64,000 nucleotides of DNA. Source: CADEDH01 sp039201605 (GTDB lineage Bacteria > Actinomycetota > Acidimicrobiia > Acidimicrobiales > SZUA-35). Both the position numbers and the translations under genes were made by a program. The DNA lies in NCBI GenBank assembly GCA_039201605.1, contig JBCCRO010000027.1:16339-80338 (forward strand), read 5' to 3'. Positions 1 to 7,758 of the stretch are shown here, piece by piece (positions within the stretch are counted from its first letter, which is position 1; the number at the start of each line of letters is the position of its first letter). The notes beneath the pieces are model-generated. The model saw only the letters and a program-made list of their open reading frames with translations, was not told where the DNA came from and made no database searches.

Positions 1-141
1 GCCCCGGGGCACCGGGCGGTCGAGGGCACGACTGTCGAAGCCGTCGAGGCGGCCGCCGTAGTGGACGATGGTTGGCATCCCCGACCCGGCCGAAACGGCC
101 AGGGTCGTGGAGCCGACATTCAGCTGGAGGGCCTCAGGCAT
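1..141 (-). CDS. Probable alpha-galactosidase (GH36), N-terminal fragment
   Basis: Only the first 47 codons are in the window; the ATG is at 141 and the gene leaves through the left edge. The visible protein has a strand-like stretch ending MPTIVHYGGRLDGFD, resembling the (L/M)P.(I/V).H.G..L element in the N-terminal beta-sandwich of GH36 alpha-galactosidases. The gene starts 13 bp after the stop of the MalG-type permease, so it looks like the last member of the importer operon. Hydrolysis of alpha-galactosides would fit the neighbouring LacZ and galactokinase. The fragment is too short to show catalytic residues, so the family is an inference from this motif plus context. Confidence 0.5.
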   Translation of the reverse strand, partial: MPEALQLNVGSTTLAVSAGSGMPTIVHYGGRLDGFDSRALDRPVPRG

Positions 142-154
142 CGGGCAACCGTAG

Positions 155-1093
155 TCAGCCCTTGGTCGATCCCAGGGTCAATCCGGCGATGAAGTGACGC
201 TGCAGGGCGAAGTACACGACCAACGTGGGAATGGCCACGTAGACCGACGCCGCCGCGATCAGATTGTCGTCGGTGAAGAACTCACCGCCGAGGTTGGCCA
301 ACGACGACGTGATGGGACGATCGGCGCCCTGCTGTTCGAGGACGACGGCCCAGAAGAAGTCGTTGTAGATCCAGGTGAACTGCAGGGTGGCCAGGGCCGC
401 CAGCGCCGGACGGGTCAGCGGCATGATCACGTTCCAGTAGACGGTCCACACCCCGGCGCCGTCGACGACGGCGGCCTCGTTGAGCTCCTTGGGTAAGAGC
501 TTCATGTAGTTCGACAACACGAACGTGCAGAAGCCGCTCTGGAACGCCACGTGGATCAGGATGAGCCCGATGATGCTGCCGTTGAGCTTGCCGGAGTTGG
601 ACAGGAAGTCCGGCAGCGGGATCCGGTTGTACATCTGGAACAGCGGCTGGATGATGATCTGCTGGGGCAACAGGTTGCCCGCGGTGAACAGCACCAGCAG
701 CGAGATGTTGAACTTCCAGCTGTACCGGCTGGCGGCGAAGGCCACCATCGACGAGAACCACAGGGTCAGGATCAGGGCCGGGGCCAGGATCAGGAACGTG
801 TTCCAGTACTTCTGGAGGATGTCGCCCTGGGTCCAGGCGTTCCGGTAGTTGTCGAGGGTGAACGAGTCGGGCAACGAGAAGTAGCCGTCCCGCACCGTCT
901 CGGCGAAGGGCCGGAACGACGAGTAGAAGGCGCCGAGGAGCGGCACCAGCCAGAGGATGGCCATCAGCACCAGGAACGCGTGCAGGAGCAGGCGGGCCGG
1001 GCGGATCGGCTTCCGTCGAGCCGGTGCGGTGATGGTCGAGCCGACGGTGTCGGTGGTGGCGTCCATCGCGGTGTCGATCGCCGTGTCCGTCAT
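155..1093 (-). CDS. Carbohydrate ABC transporter permease, MalG type
   Basis: Inner-membrane permease of a CUT1-family sugar importer, 312 aa. After a Thr/Asp-rich cytoplasmic N-terminus it has about six hydrophobic segments and the EAA loop (EAAVVDGAGVWTVYWNVIMP) that contacts the ATPase. The ATG at 1093 forms an ATGA overlap with the stop of the upstream permease, which decides this start over an upstream in-frame codon. It is third in the order binding protein, MalF-type, MalG-type, alpha-galactosidase. No ATP-binding subunit is encoded here; CUT1 importers in actinobacteria often share a distant MsiK-type ATPase. The galactoside substrate is inferred from the neighbouring hydrolases and galactokinase. 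Confidence 0.9.
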   Translation of the reverse strand: MTDTAIDTAMDATTDTVGSTITAPARRKPIRPARLLLHAFLVLMAILWLVPLLGAFYSSFRPFAETVRDGYFSLPDSFTLDNYRNAWTQGDILQKYWNTFLILAPALILTLWFSSMVAFAASRYSWKFNISLLVLFTAGNLLPQQIIIQPLFQMYNRIPLPDFLSNSGKLNGSIIGLILIHVAFQSGFCTFVLSNYMKLLPKELNEAAVVDGAGVWTVYWNVIMPLTRPALAALATLQFTWIYNDFFWAVVLEQQGADRPITSSLANLGGEFFTDDNLIAAASVYVAIPTLVVYFALQRHFIAGLTLGSTKG

Positions 1094-2025
1094 GCGTTCT
1101 GGTCCTGGCGGTAGTGGTTGGTCACGTACCAGATCACGAACCCGAAGCACAGCAGGAAGAGGATCACGGCATAGGCCGATCCTCGTCCGACGTTGCCGCC
1201 ACCCTCACCGAGGAGGTTGTTGGTGGTCAGGATCGACAGCACCTGGGTTCGTCGAGGGGTGTTGAGCACGAAGATGATGTCGAAGGCGCGGAGCGCCTCG
1301 ATCACCGTGATCACGGCCACGACGACGTTGATCGGCTTGAGCGTCGGGAACAGCACATGGCGGAACGTCTGCCACTCGTTGGCGCCGTCGAGGGAGGCCG
1401 ACTCCTTGAGGGAGGCGTCGACGCTCTTCAGACCCGCCAGGTAGAGGACCATGATGTAGCCGGTGTGCCGCCAGGCGATGGCGACCAGGATGGCGACGAA
1501 GTTGGCCGACACGCCGAGGTTCTCCGAGAGCCCGATGAGGTACTCCTGGTTGCCGAGCCAGTTGACGTTGTCGCCGCCGCCGAAGAGTTCGGTGGCCAAG
1601 CCGTTCTCGGTCGAGTAGATCACGCTCTGCCAGATGAAGCCCACCACGGCCAGCGACAGCACCACCGGCATGTAGAAGACGCTCTGATACACCCGCGAGC
1701 CCGAGATCTCCTTGTCGAGGAGATAGGCGAGGAACATGCCGAGCAGGGTCGGCCCGGTGAAGAGGAAGAGCAGCAGGACGGCGTTGTTGAGGAGCGCCTG
1801 GAAGAAGTCGCGCTCGAACACCGTGAAGATCTGCTCGTAGTTCAGGAACCCGACGAGGTTGATGTCGGAGAACCGAATCCCCTTCCAGTCGGTGAAGGAG
1901 AAGAAGATCGAGGCCAGTGTGGGGACCCACACCAGCAGCACGTGCAGAGCGGTCGGGACCAACACCATCAACGTGAAGATGGTGCGGTCCCGACCGCTGA
2001 AGCGAAGGCCTGTGGCCGCAGTCAC
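1090..2025 (-). CDS. Carbohydrate ABC transporter permease, MalF type
   Basis: Second membrane subunit of the CUT1 sugar importer, 311 aa, with about six transmembrane segments beginning at FTLMVLVPTALHVLL and an EAA-like loop (KESASLDGANEWQTFRHVLF) near residue 210. I chose the GTG at 2025, 7 nt after the stop of the binding-protein gene, because the longer reading would overlap that gene by about 90 bp with an Arg/Ser-rich tail unlike the family. Its stop overlaps the start of the MalG-type gene by 4 bp, so the two permeases should be made together. Substrate is inferred from context. Confidence 0.88.
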   Translation of the reverse strand: MTAATGLRFSGRDRTIFTLMVLVPTALHVLLVWVPTLASIFFSFTDWKGIRFSDINLVGFLNYEQIFTVFERDFFQALLNNAVLLLFLFTGPTLLGMFLAYLLDKEISGSRVYQSVFYMPVVLSLAVVGFIWQSVIYSTENGLATELFGGGDNVNWLGNQEYLIGLSENLGVSANFVAILVAIAWRHTGYIMVLYLAGLKSVDASLKESASLDGANEWQTFRHVLFPTLKPINVVVAVITVIEALRAFDIIFVLNTPRRTQVLSILTTNNLLGEGGGNVGRGSAYAVILFLLCFGFVIWYVTNHYRQDQNA

Positions 2026-2032
2026 GCCCGAC

Positions 2033-3385
2033 TCACTCGCCGAGAAGAACCTCGGCCTGGCTCTGCATGTCCTCGAGGATCGAATCGATCGACGAGGGAT
2101 CCGCCAGGAAGTCGGCAATGCGGGGTCCGGCCACGTTGGAGGCGAACTCCGGGCTGGTGTCCCGGTCGAGGAACTGGGTGACGAACTCGGCGTTCTGCAC
2201 CGTGTCGAACACCTTGTTCTGCAGATCGCTCCACACCGAGGTGTCGACCGAGCCGGACGGGGCGACCACCGAGGGGTCCTCGGCCAGGTAGGCGTCCTGG
2301 GCGACGCCGGTACCGAAGTGGTACAGCATCTCCTTGGCGGCCTGCTCGTTGGCCGGGTCGGCGGCCATCATCCAGCCGTCGATCGGGGCCTCGACCACGC
2401 TGGTGCCGAAGTCCGGGTTGATCTCCGGGAAGGGGAAGAAGTCGAGATCCTCGAGCTCGTCCTCCGGGAACTGCGAGCCGATGAAGGTACCGATGGTCAT
2501 CATCGCCGCCTCCTTGTTGACCACCGCAGCGGCGGCCTCCTCCCAGGTACGACCGTTGGGGTCGGCCTGGTGGGTCGGGAGGAGGGTCTCCCAGGTGGCG
2601 AACACGTCCTTGACCCGATCGTCGGTCCAGGACTCACGGCCGGCCATCAGGTCGACGTGGAACTGGTAGCCGTTGATCCGGAAGTTCAGCTGATCGAAGG
2701 TGCCCATGGCCGGCCAGAAGCCGTCGTTGGCGAAGGCGAACGGCGTGATGCCTGCGCCCTCCATGTCGCCGGCCAGCGCGGTCAGGTCGTCGACGGTGCC
2801 GGGGATCTCCCAGCCGTTGTCGGCCCACAGGCTCGGGCGGTAGTAGATGCCCCAGGCGTAGTAGGTCCACGGCACGAAGTACTGCTGGCCGTCGAGGCCG
2901 GTCGAGGCGGTCTTGAAGCCGCTCGACAGCTCATCGTTGAGGCCGGCGTCCCACACGTCGGTGATGTCGCCCAGGAGGCCCTGCTCGGCGAAGAACTGCA
3001 TCCGGAAACCGGCGAACCACGGGATGACGTCATCCGGGTTCTGCAGGTAGGTGGCGATGTTCTCCTGGAAGGTGTTGTGATCGACCTCGTTGATGGCCGG
3101 GGTGATGTCGCCATTGGGGATGGCGGCGGCCGCGGCGGCCAGACCGGCCTGCGGCAGCTCGTTGGAGTAGTTGGAGCCGATGGACAGCTCTCCACTACCA
3201 CCACCGAGTTCGAACGTCCCGGAGGACGACGTACCGGAGTCGTCATCGCCGCAGGCGGCGAGGATTCCGGGGAAGGCGGCGAGGCCGGCGGCGCCGGCAG
3301 CCCCCTTCAACATGGTGCGACGAGACAGGTTGAAGCCGGCCGTCGACGGGCTGGGGCTCCGACGGGGCAAGCGCAGTTCAGACAT
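2033..3385 (-). CDS. Sugar ABC transporter substrate-binding lipoprotein
   Basis: Family 1 extracellular solute-binding protein, 450 aa, that captures the sugar outside the cell. The N-terminus has a twin-arginine signal (NLSRRTMLKG, about residues 19-28) followed by a hydrophobic stretch and a lipobox ILAAC, so it is probably a Tat-exported lipoprotein. The mature part starts with a Gly/Ser/Asp linker, as is common for membrane-tethered binding proteins. It is the first gene of the leftward operon, directly behind a promoter with a TTGACA box and phased repeats. The alpha/beta-galactoside substrate is inferred from the cluster, not visible in the protein. Confidence 0.88.
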   Translation of the reverse strand: MSELRLPRRSPSPSTAGFNLSRRTMLKGAAGAAGLAAFPGILAACGDDDSGTSSSGTFELGGGSGELSIGSNYSNELPQAGLAAAAAAIPNGDITPAINEVDHNTFQENIATYLQNPDDVIPWFAGFRMQFFAEQGLLGDITDVWDAGLNDELSSGFKTASTGLDGQQYFVPWTYYAWGIYYRPSLWADNGWEIPGTVDDLTALAGDMEGAGITPFAFANDGFWPAMGTFDQLNFRINGYQFHVDLMAGRESWTDDRVKDVFATWETLLPTHQADPNGRTWEEAAAAVVNKEAAMMTIGTFIGSQFPEDELEDLDFFPFPEINPDFGTSVVEAPIDGWMMAADPANEQAAKEMLYHFGTGVAQDAYLAEDPSVVAPSGSVDTSVWSDLQNKVFDTVQNAEFVTQFLDRDTSPEFASNVAGPRIADFLADPSSIDSILEDMQSQAEVLLGE

Positions 3386-3464
3386 AGTGTTCTCTCCCTT
3401 GATGAACGAGCAGCGGGTGCCAGGATTCCTCCGGACGAGAGTTCAACAGATTCGAACGTCGTCC

Positions 3465-3491
3465 ATCAGAAGCGATCAGAATCTCCCAGAA
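3465..3491. repeat. Phased direct repeats, candidate DeoR-family operator
   Basis: ATCAGAA occurs at 3465-3471 and again at 3475-3481, and a degenerate copy, CCCAGAA, lies at 3485-3491. All three start exactly 10 bp apart, on one face of the helix, and cover the -10 of the leftward sugar-importer promoter. Regulators of the DeoR/GlpR family commonly bind direct repeats, and such a gene starts about 105 bp away. The assignment is inference. Confidence 0.5.
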
Positions 3492-3508
3492 CCGGTACGC
3501 ACTGTCAA
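3480..3508 (-). promoter_or_regulatory. Promoter of the sugar-importer operon
   Basis: Reading leftwards there is a perfect -35 TTGACA (3508-3503), a 17-bp spacer and a weak -10 GAGATT (3485-3480). The start codon of the binding protein follows about 95 bp later. The -10 lies inside the phased ATCAGAA repeats, so a bound repressor would block it. Confidence 0.5.
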
Positions 3509-3561
3509 GCTTCTTGCCGATTACTGATGATCCTGTGACCGCATTGAGATGTGCGAATATG

Positions 3562-3597
3562 TTGACATCGGTCCTCGGCGGTGTGAATCTTTGCGCC
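3562..3597 (+). promoter_or_regulatory. Promoter of the deoR-type gene, apparently leaderless
   Basis: TTGACA at 3562-3567, a 17-bp spacer, GAATCT at 3585-3590, then 7 nt to the GTG at 3598. Transcription would begin at or next to the start codon, and no Shine-Dalgarno is present. Confidence 0.5.
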
Positions 3598-4365
3598 GTG
3601 CTGGCCCACCAACGCCACGACCGCATCGTCGATCTGATCCGATCGGAGGGATCGATGCGCGTTCGTGATCTGGCCGATCAGCTCGCCGTGAGCGACATGA
3701 CGATCCGGCGGGATCTCGACCTCCTGGCGGGTCAGGGGCTGATCGAGAAGGTACACGGCGGCGCAGCCGCGGTCCGGAATACCAGCACCTTCGAGCCCGG
3801 GTTCGAGGCCAAGCAGGTCCAGCAGCAGGACGAGAAGCAGCGGATCGCCGCCGCAGCAGCCGAGCTGGTGGCGCCGGGCGCCGCCATCGGTCTCAGCGCC
3901 GGCACCACCACCTGGGCCCTGGCCCAACTGCTGACCAACGTGGCCAACCTCACCGTGGTCACCAACGCCACCTCGACGGCGCACACCCTGCATCGCAGCC
4001 ATCGCACCGACCAGACCATCGTGCTCACCGGCGGCATCCGGACGCCCTCCGACGCCCTCGTCGGCCCTCTCGCCACCGCGGCGCTGGAGCGGATCCACGT
4101 CGACCTGTTGTTCCTCGGGATCCATGGGATGGACGCCGAGGCCGGTTACACCACGCCCAACCTGGCCGAGGCCGAGGTCAACGGCGCCTTCATCGCCGCC
4201 GCCGAACGGGTGATCGTGGTGGCCGACCACACGAAGTGGGGCATCCGGGGTCTGGCCCGCATCGCCACCCTGGGCGACGCCGACGTGCTGATCACCGACA
4301 CCCGGCTACCGGCCCGGGCCGGCTCGATCCTGACCGAGGCCGGCACCGAGGTACGCCGGGTCTGA
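3598..4365 (+). CDS. DeoR/GlpR-family transcriptional regulator
   Basis: Sugar-responsive repressor, 255 aa from a GTG at 3598. The N-terminus (LAHQRHDRIVDLIRSEGSMR) and the winged helix VRDLADQLAVSDMTIRRDLD are typical of DeoR, and the C-terminal two-thirds is the DeoRC sensor related to sugar-phosphate isomerases (GLSAGTTTWALA, VVADHTKWG). I prefer 3598 because family members begin a few residues before the RH..I motif and because the promoter places the transcript end there; an in-frame upstream ATG at 3514 would add 28 unlikely residues. It is divergent from the importer operon, so control of galactoside uptake is the obvious role. The effector is not predictable. Confidence 0.9.
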   Translation: MLAHQRHDRIVDLIRSEGSMRVRDLADQLAVSDMTIRRDLDLLAGQGLIEKVHGGAAAVRNTSTFEPGFEAKQVQQQDEKQRIAAAAAELVAPGAAIGLSAGTTTWALAQLLTNVANLTVVTNATSTAHTLHRSHRTDQTIVLTGGIRTPSDALVGPLATAALERIHVDLLFLGIHGMDAEAGYTTPNLAEAEVNGAFIAAAERVIVVADHTKWGIRGLARIATLGDADVLITDTRLPARAGSILTEAGTEVRRV

Positions 4366-4413
4366 CCACCGCCGGCCCCGATCGGGTGCCCGGCCGACCG
4401 ATCGGCCGCCGTC

Positions 4414-4477
4414 GGTCGACCAGCGTCAATCGATCTCCGTCAATCGATCTCCGTCGGTCGACCGGTGCCGGTCGACC
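4414..4477. repeat. Array of GGTCGACC palindromes with a 14-bp tandem duplication
   Basis: The 116-bp convergent gap between the deoR-type gene and lacZ contains three copies of the palindrome GGTCGACC (4414-4421, 4456-4463, 4470-4477). Between the first two lies a perfect tandem pair of CGTCAATCGATCTC (4424-4437 and 4438-4451). It may act as a bidirectional terminator or be a small repeat; no T-run follows. Confidence 0.6.
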
Positions 4478-4481
4478 GCCA

Positions 4482-7400
4482 TCAGTCGACGACGGTGAGC
4501 CGACACCGCAGGCGGTGCGGACCGGGCCCCACCACGTACGCGGGCAGGGTGTCGGGCCCGCAGGCCCCGGTGCCGACGCCGCGCATGGCGGCGTCGAGGT
4601 GGAGTTCCACCGTCACCGCCGGTTCCAGCTCGGCCACCGTCGCCGCCGCCGTCAGCTGAGCGTCGTCGTGGTGACGAGCGCTGAAGCTGAGGCCGCCGTC
4701 CTCGCCCGCCACCCGTATCCCTCGGCCCCGCCGATCGACCAGTTCGAGCCAGCGGGTGTCGACGTGGGCTCCATGTTCCTGGGGCACCACGTAGGGGTGG
4801 TACTGCTCGGCCACGGTCGCCGCCCATCGTCGGACCACGGCCCCCGCCCGGCGATCGGGGTAGGTCTCCTCGGGGCCGGGGCCAAGCCACCGCACCCGGT
4901 CCAGTCCCTCGGTCACCGTCGTCACCAGACCGACCCGGGGCAGGTCCTCCCAACCGGCCTCGGTGGCGTCGACGTCGAGGCCGAGTTCCACCCCCTCGGC
5001 CGTCAGTCGGAGGGTGGTGAGTACCGACGCGCCGAGACGGGCGCGCCCGCCGTCGGGCGGCGGCACCAGCCGTCCCCGCCGGATCACGGTGGCCGCCACC
5101 ACCGGTTCGGGAGCCCGCGAGCCGCCACCGTCGTCCACCACGCGACCCGACGAGGTCTCGCGGACGATCTCGACCTCGTCGACCACCCACTCCAGGCGGT
5201 CGAGGCCGTCGGCCAGCCAACGACCGAGCGGATCGGTGGGACCGGCCGCCCCCTGGGTGACCACCCCGTCGTTGTCGATCGGGGCCCGCCAGAGCGTCGG
5301 TCGCAGATCGCCCTCGACCAGTCGGCGGCGGCCGCGATCGATGGCGGCGACGGCCCCGGTTTCGGGATCGACGGTGACGGCCAGGGCCCCGGCGACGAGG
5401 CGGAGCCGCCCGTCGTCGTCGGTGGTCGACCGGATCGACTGGGGTGACGGCGTCGAGCCGGGGGCGGCGGAGGCGGTCACCGGCAGGTCGACCTCGAACT
5501 GGTCCCACCCGACGGCGTGTCCGGCGGGGGCCCAGCTCGTGGCCCGGGCCAGCCGGGCGGTCACCACCATCGACGCCGGCCCCGTCACCCGTCGAGGCAG
5601 GCCGATCACCTTGCCGGTGCGGCTGCTCCCCGCCGCCACCGAGGCCACCTCCACCCGGCCCTCGGCCACAGCCTCACCCTCGACCAGCAGCTCCCAGCCG
5701 AGCACGAGATCGTCGAGGGAGGCGAAGGTTCGACGGTTGGTGACCGTGAGGCGCCGACCGGAGGAGTCGGCCGGCTCGACGGTGAGCGGACGGGCGCACC
5801 ACGCCAGCTCCCGCAACCCGGGATGGGGGGTGCGGTCCGGGGCGACGAGTCCGTTGATGCAGAACTGGCGGTCGTTGGGCTCGTCGCCGAAGTGCCCGCC
5901 GTAGGCCCAGTAGGGACGGCCCCGGTCGTCGATCTCGTCGAGGCCCTGATCCATCCAATCCCACACGAAGCCACCCTGGAGGCGGCGCTCGGCCCAGAAG
6001 GCCGACCAGTACTCGGCCAGCGAACCGTTGGAGTTGCCCATGGCGTGGCTGTACTCGCACAGGATCAGCGGCCGGTCGTCGTCGCCGGTCTCCTCGGCCC
6101 ACCGGGCCCAACCGGTGACGATCTCGATCGAGGCGTACATCGGGCACACCAGATCCGACAGCAGCCGGTAGGCCGGCGTCGGGGCGACGGCGATGTCGTC
6201 GAGGATCGTGTTGCGGAGGCGGAACCGCTCCCCGACGGATCCCTCGTAGTGCACGATGCGGCCGGGGTCGGTGTGGCGGATCCAGGCTGCGGCGGCGGCG
6301 TGCCCGGCGCCGACGCCCGACTCGTTACCCAGCGACCACCCGATGATGCAGGGGTGGTTGCGGTCGCGCCGCACCATCCGCATCGAGCGCTCCAGGATGG
6401 CCCGATGCCAGCGATCGTCCCGGCTGAGCGAGGCCAGCCGGCCGTGGCTCTCGACGTTTGCCTCGTCGATGACGTAGAGCCCGTATTCGTCGCACAGGTC
6501 GAGGAACGTCGGGTCGTTGGGGTAGTGGGCGGTGCGGACGGCGTTGATGTTGTGCCGCTTCATGGCCACGAGGTCGGCGACCATGTCCTCCCTGCTCAAG
6601 ACCTTGCCGGTCACCGGATGGTGGTCGTGCCGGTTGACGCCTGCGATCATCACCGGTCGTCCGTTGACCTGGAGGAGCCCCTCGGCGATCTCGATGCGGG
6701 TGAAGCCGATCACCACGGCGGTGGCCTCGACCACCCGGTCCCGACCGTCGAGCAGCTCGACGAGCACCCGGTAGCGGTGCGGGTCCTCGGCCGACCAGGG
6801 GCGGGCCTTGGGCAGGCGCAGGCGGGCCAGGGCCCGGCGGCCCCGGAAGCCCGCCGCCTTCTCCATGGCGTTGCCGCCGGGGGGCGGGGTGGCGGAGCCG
6901 ACGTTGGCGGTCGCGGTGTCGAGCGCTCGATCGACCCCCCGGTCGACGTCGAGCAGCGTCACCCGGACCCGGTTGGTGCCCCGCTCGACGCCGTCCACCT
7001 CGACCGAGACCGTCGCCTCACCCCGGCGGGAGCGGGGATCCCAGTCGGTGGCCGTGGCCACGTCGGCCAGGTAGGTGCGGGGGGTGGCGTGCAGTTCGAC
7101 CGAGCGGTGCAGCCCGCCGTGGTACCAGTGGTCCTGATCCTCGATCCAGGTGGCGTCCGACCAGCGGACCACCATCACCGCCACCACGTTGTCACCCGCC
7201 ACCAGGTGCTCGGTCACGTCGAACTCGCTGGCCAGGCGGGAATCCTTGCCGAAGCCGACGAAGGCGCCGTTGCACCACACGAAGGCGACGCTCTCGTGGC
7301 CGCCGAGGCGGAGCACGACGCGACGCTTGAGCCATCGGACCGGCACCTTGACCGTCCGCCGATAGAGGCCGGTCGGGTTGGCCTCGGGGAACTCCGGCGG

Positions 7401-7718
7401 CTCGGCCGACCACGGCATGACCACGTTGGTGTACTGCGGCAGGTCGTCGACCCCCTGGCGGGTCCAGCAGCCGGGCACGGCCAGGGTCTGCCAGCGTCTG
7501 GTCGAGAAGCGGGGGTCGGCCCAGCCCTCGGGGGCGGCGTCGGGGCCATCGACGAGCAGGAACGACCACGGTCCGTCCAATGAGCGGACGTCGGGCCCGC
7601 GCTCGCCCGAGAGGGCCGAGGTGGCGTCGGGGTGTGCGTCGAGGGGCGGTCGGGCCGGGAGGCGGCCGAGTTCGGTGACCTCGGGGGTGAGCAGGGGGCG
7701 CCAGTCGATGCGATCCAC
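4482..7718 (-). CDS. lacZ: Beta-galactosidase, LacZ type (GH2)
   Basis: Hydrolyses beta-galactosides such as lactose to galactose, feeding the adjacent galactokinase. At 1078 aa it has the length of a five-domain LacZ: sugar-binding domain, Ig-like domain, TIM barrel with the family motif ending SLGNES (acid/base Glu about residue 466), nucleophile in LILCEYSHAMGN (Glu about residue 555), then the C-terminal small-chain domain. No signal peptide, so cytoplasmic. The GTG at 7718 is chosen because a near-consensus -10, TACACT, ends 6 nt before it; an ATG at 7760 is in frame but would overlap the galK start codon. It is divergent from galK across about 40 bp. Confidence 0.93.
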   Translation of the reverse strand: MDRIDWRPLLTPEVTELGRLPARPPLDAHPDATSALSGERGPDVRSLDGPWSFLLVDGPDAAPEGWADPRFSTRRWQTLAVPGCWTRQGVDDLPQYTNVVMPWSAEPPEFPEANPTGLYRRTVKVPVRWLKRRVVLRLGGHESVAFVWCNGAFVGFGKDSRLASEFDVTEHLVAGDNVVAVMVVRWSDATWIEDQDHWYHGGLHRSVELHATPRTYLADVATATDWDPRSRRGEATVSVEVDGVERGTNRVRVTLLDVDRGVDRALDTATANVGSATPPPGGNAMEKAAGFRGRRALARLRLPKARPWSAEDPHRYRVLVELLDGRDRVVEATAVVIGFTRIEIAEGLLQVNGRPVMIAGVNRHDHHPVTGKVLSREDMVADLVAMKRHNINAVRTAHYPNDPTFLDLCDEYGLYVIDEANVESHGRLASLSRDDRWHRAILERSMRMVRRDRNHPCIIGWSLGNESGVGAGHAAAAAWIRHTDPGRIVHYEGSVGERFRLRNTILDDIAVAPTPAYRLLSDLVCPMYASIEIVTGWARWAEETGDDDRPLILCEYSHAMGNSNGSLAEYWSAFWAERRLQGGFVWDWMDQGLDEIDDRGRPYWAYGGHFGDEPNDRQFCINGLVAPDRTPHPGLRELAWCARPLTVEPADSSGRRLTVTNRRTFASLDDLVLGWELLVEGEAVAEGRVEVASVAAGSSRTGKVIGLPRRVTGPASMVVTARLARATSWAPAGHAVGWDQFEVDLPVTASAAPGSTPSPQSIRSTTDDDGRLRLVAGALAVTVDPETGAVAAIDRGRRRLVEGDLRPTLWRAPIDNDGVVTQGAAGPTDPLGRWLADGLDRLEWVVDEVEIVRETSSGRVVDDGGGSRAPEPVVAATVIRRGRLVPPPDGGRARLGASVLTTLRLTAEGVELGLDVDATEAGWEDLPRVGLVTTVTEGLDRVRWLGPGPEETYPDRRAGAVVRRWAATVAEQYHPYVVPQEHGAHVDTRWLELVDRRGRGIRVAGEDGGLSFSARHHDDAQLTAAATVAELEPAVTVELHLDAAMRGVGTGACGPDTLPAYVVGPGPHRLRCRLTVVD

Positions 7719-7724
7719 CCGGCG

Positions 7725-7730
7725 AGTGTA
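7725..7730 (-). promoter_or_regulatory. -10 box of leaderless lacZ
   Basis: TACACT on the minus strand, 6 nt before the lacZ GTG, with no Shine-Dalgarno between. No convincing -35. Confidence 0.45.
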
Positions 7731-7745
7731 GGAACTCGCCGTCGA

Positions 7746-7751
7746 TAACCT
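7746..7751 (+). promoter_or_regulatory. -10 box of leaderless galK
   Basis: TAACCT followed by 7 nt and the galK ATG at 7759. It lies only 15 bp from the opposing lacZ -10, so the two promoters share one very short divergent region. Confidence 0.4.
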
Positions 7752-7758
7752 TCGGTCC

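Noticed and set aside
4482..7718. Long open frames on the plus strand opposite lacZ (for example about 5517-7583)
   Set aside because: They are antisense to a clear beta-galactosidase, have Gly/Val/Asp/His-rich composition typical of shadow frames in GC-rich DNA, and show no domains.
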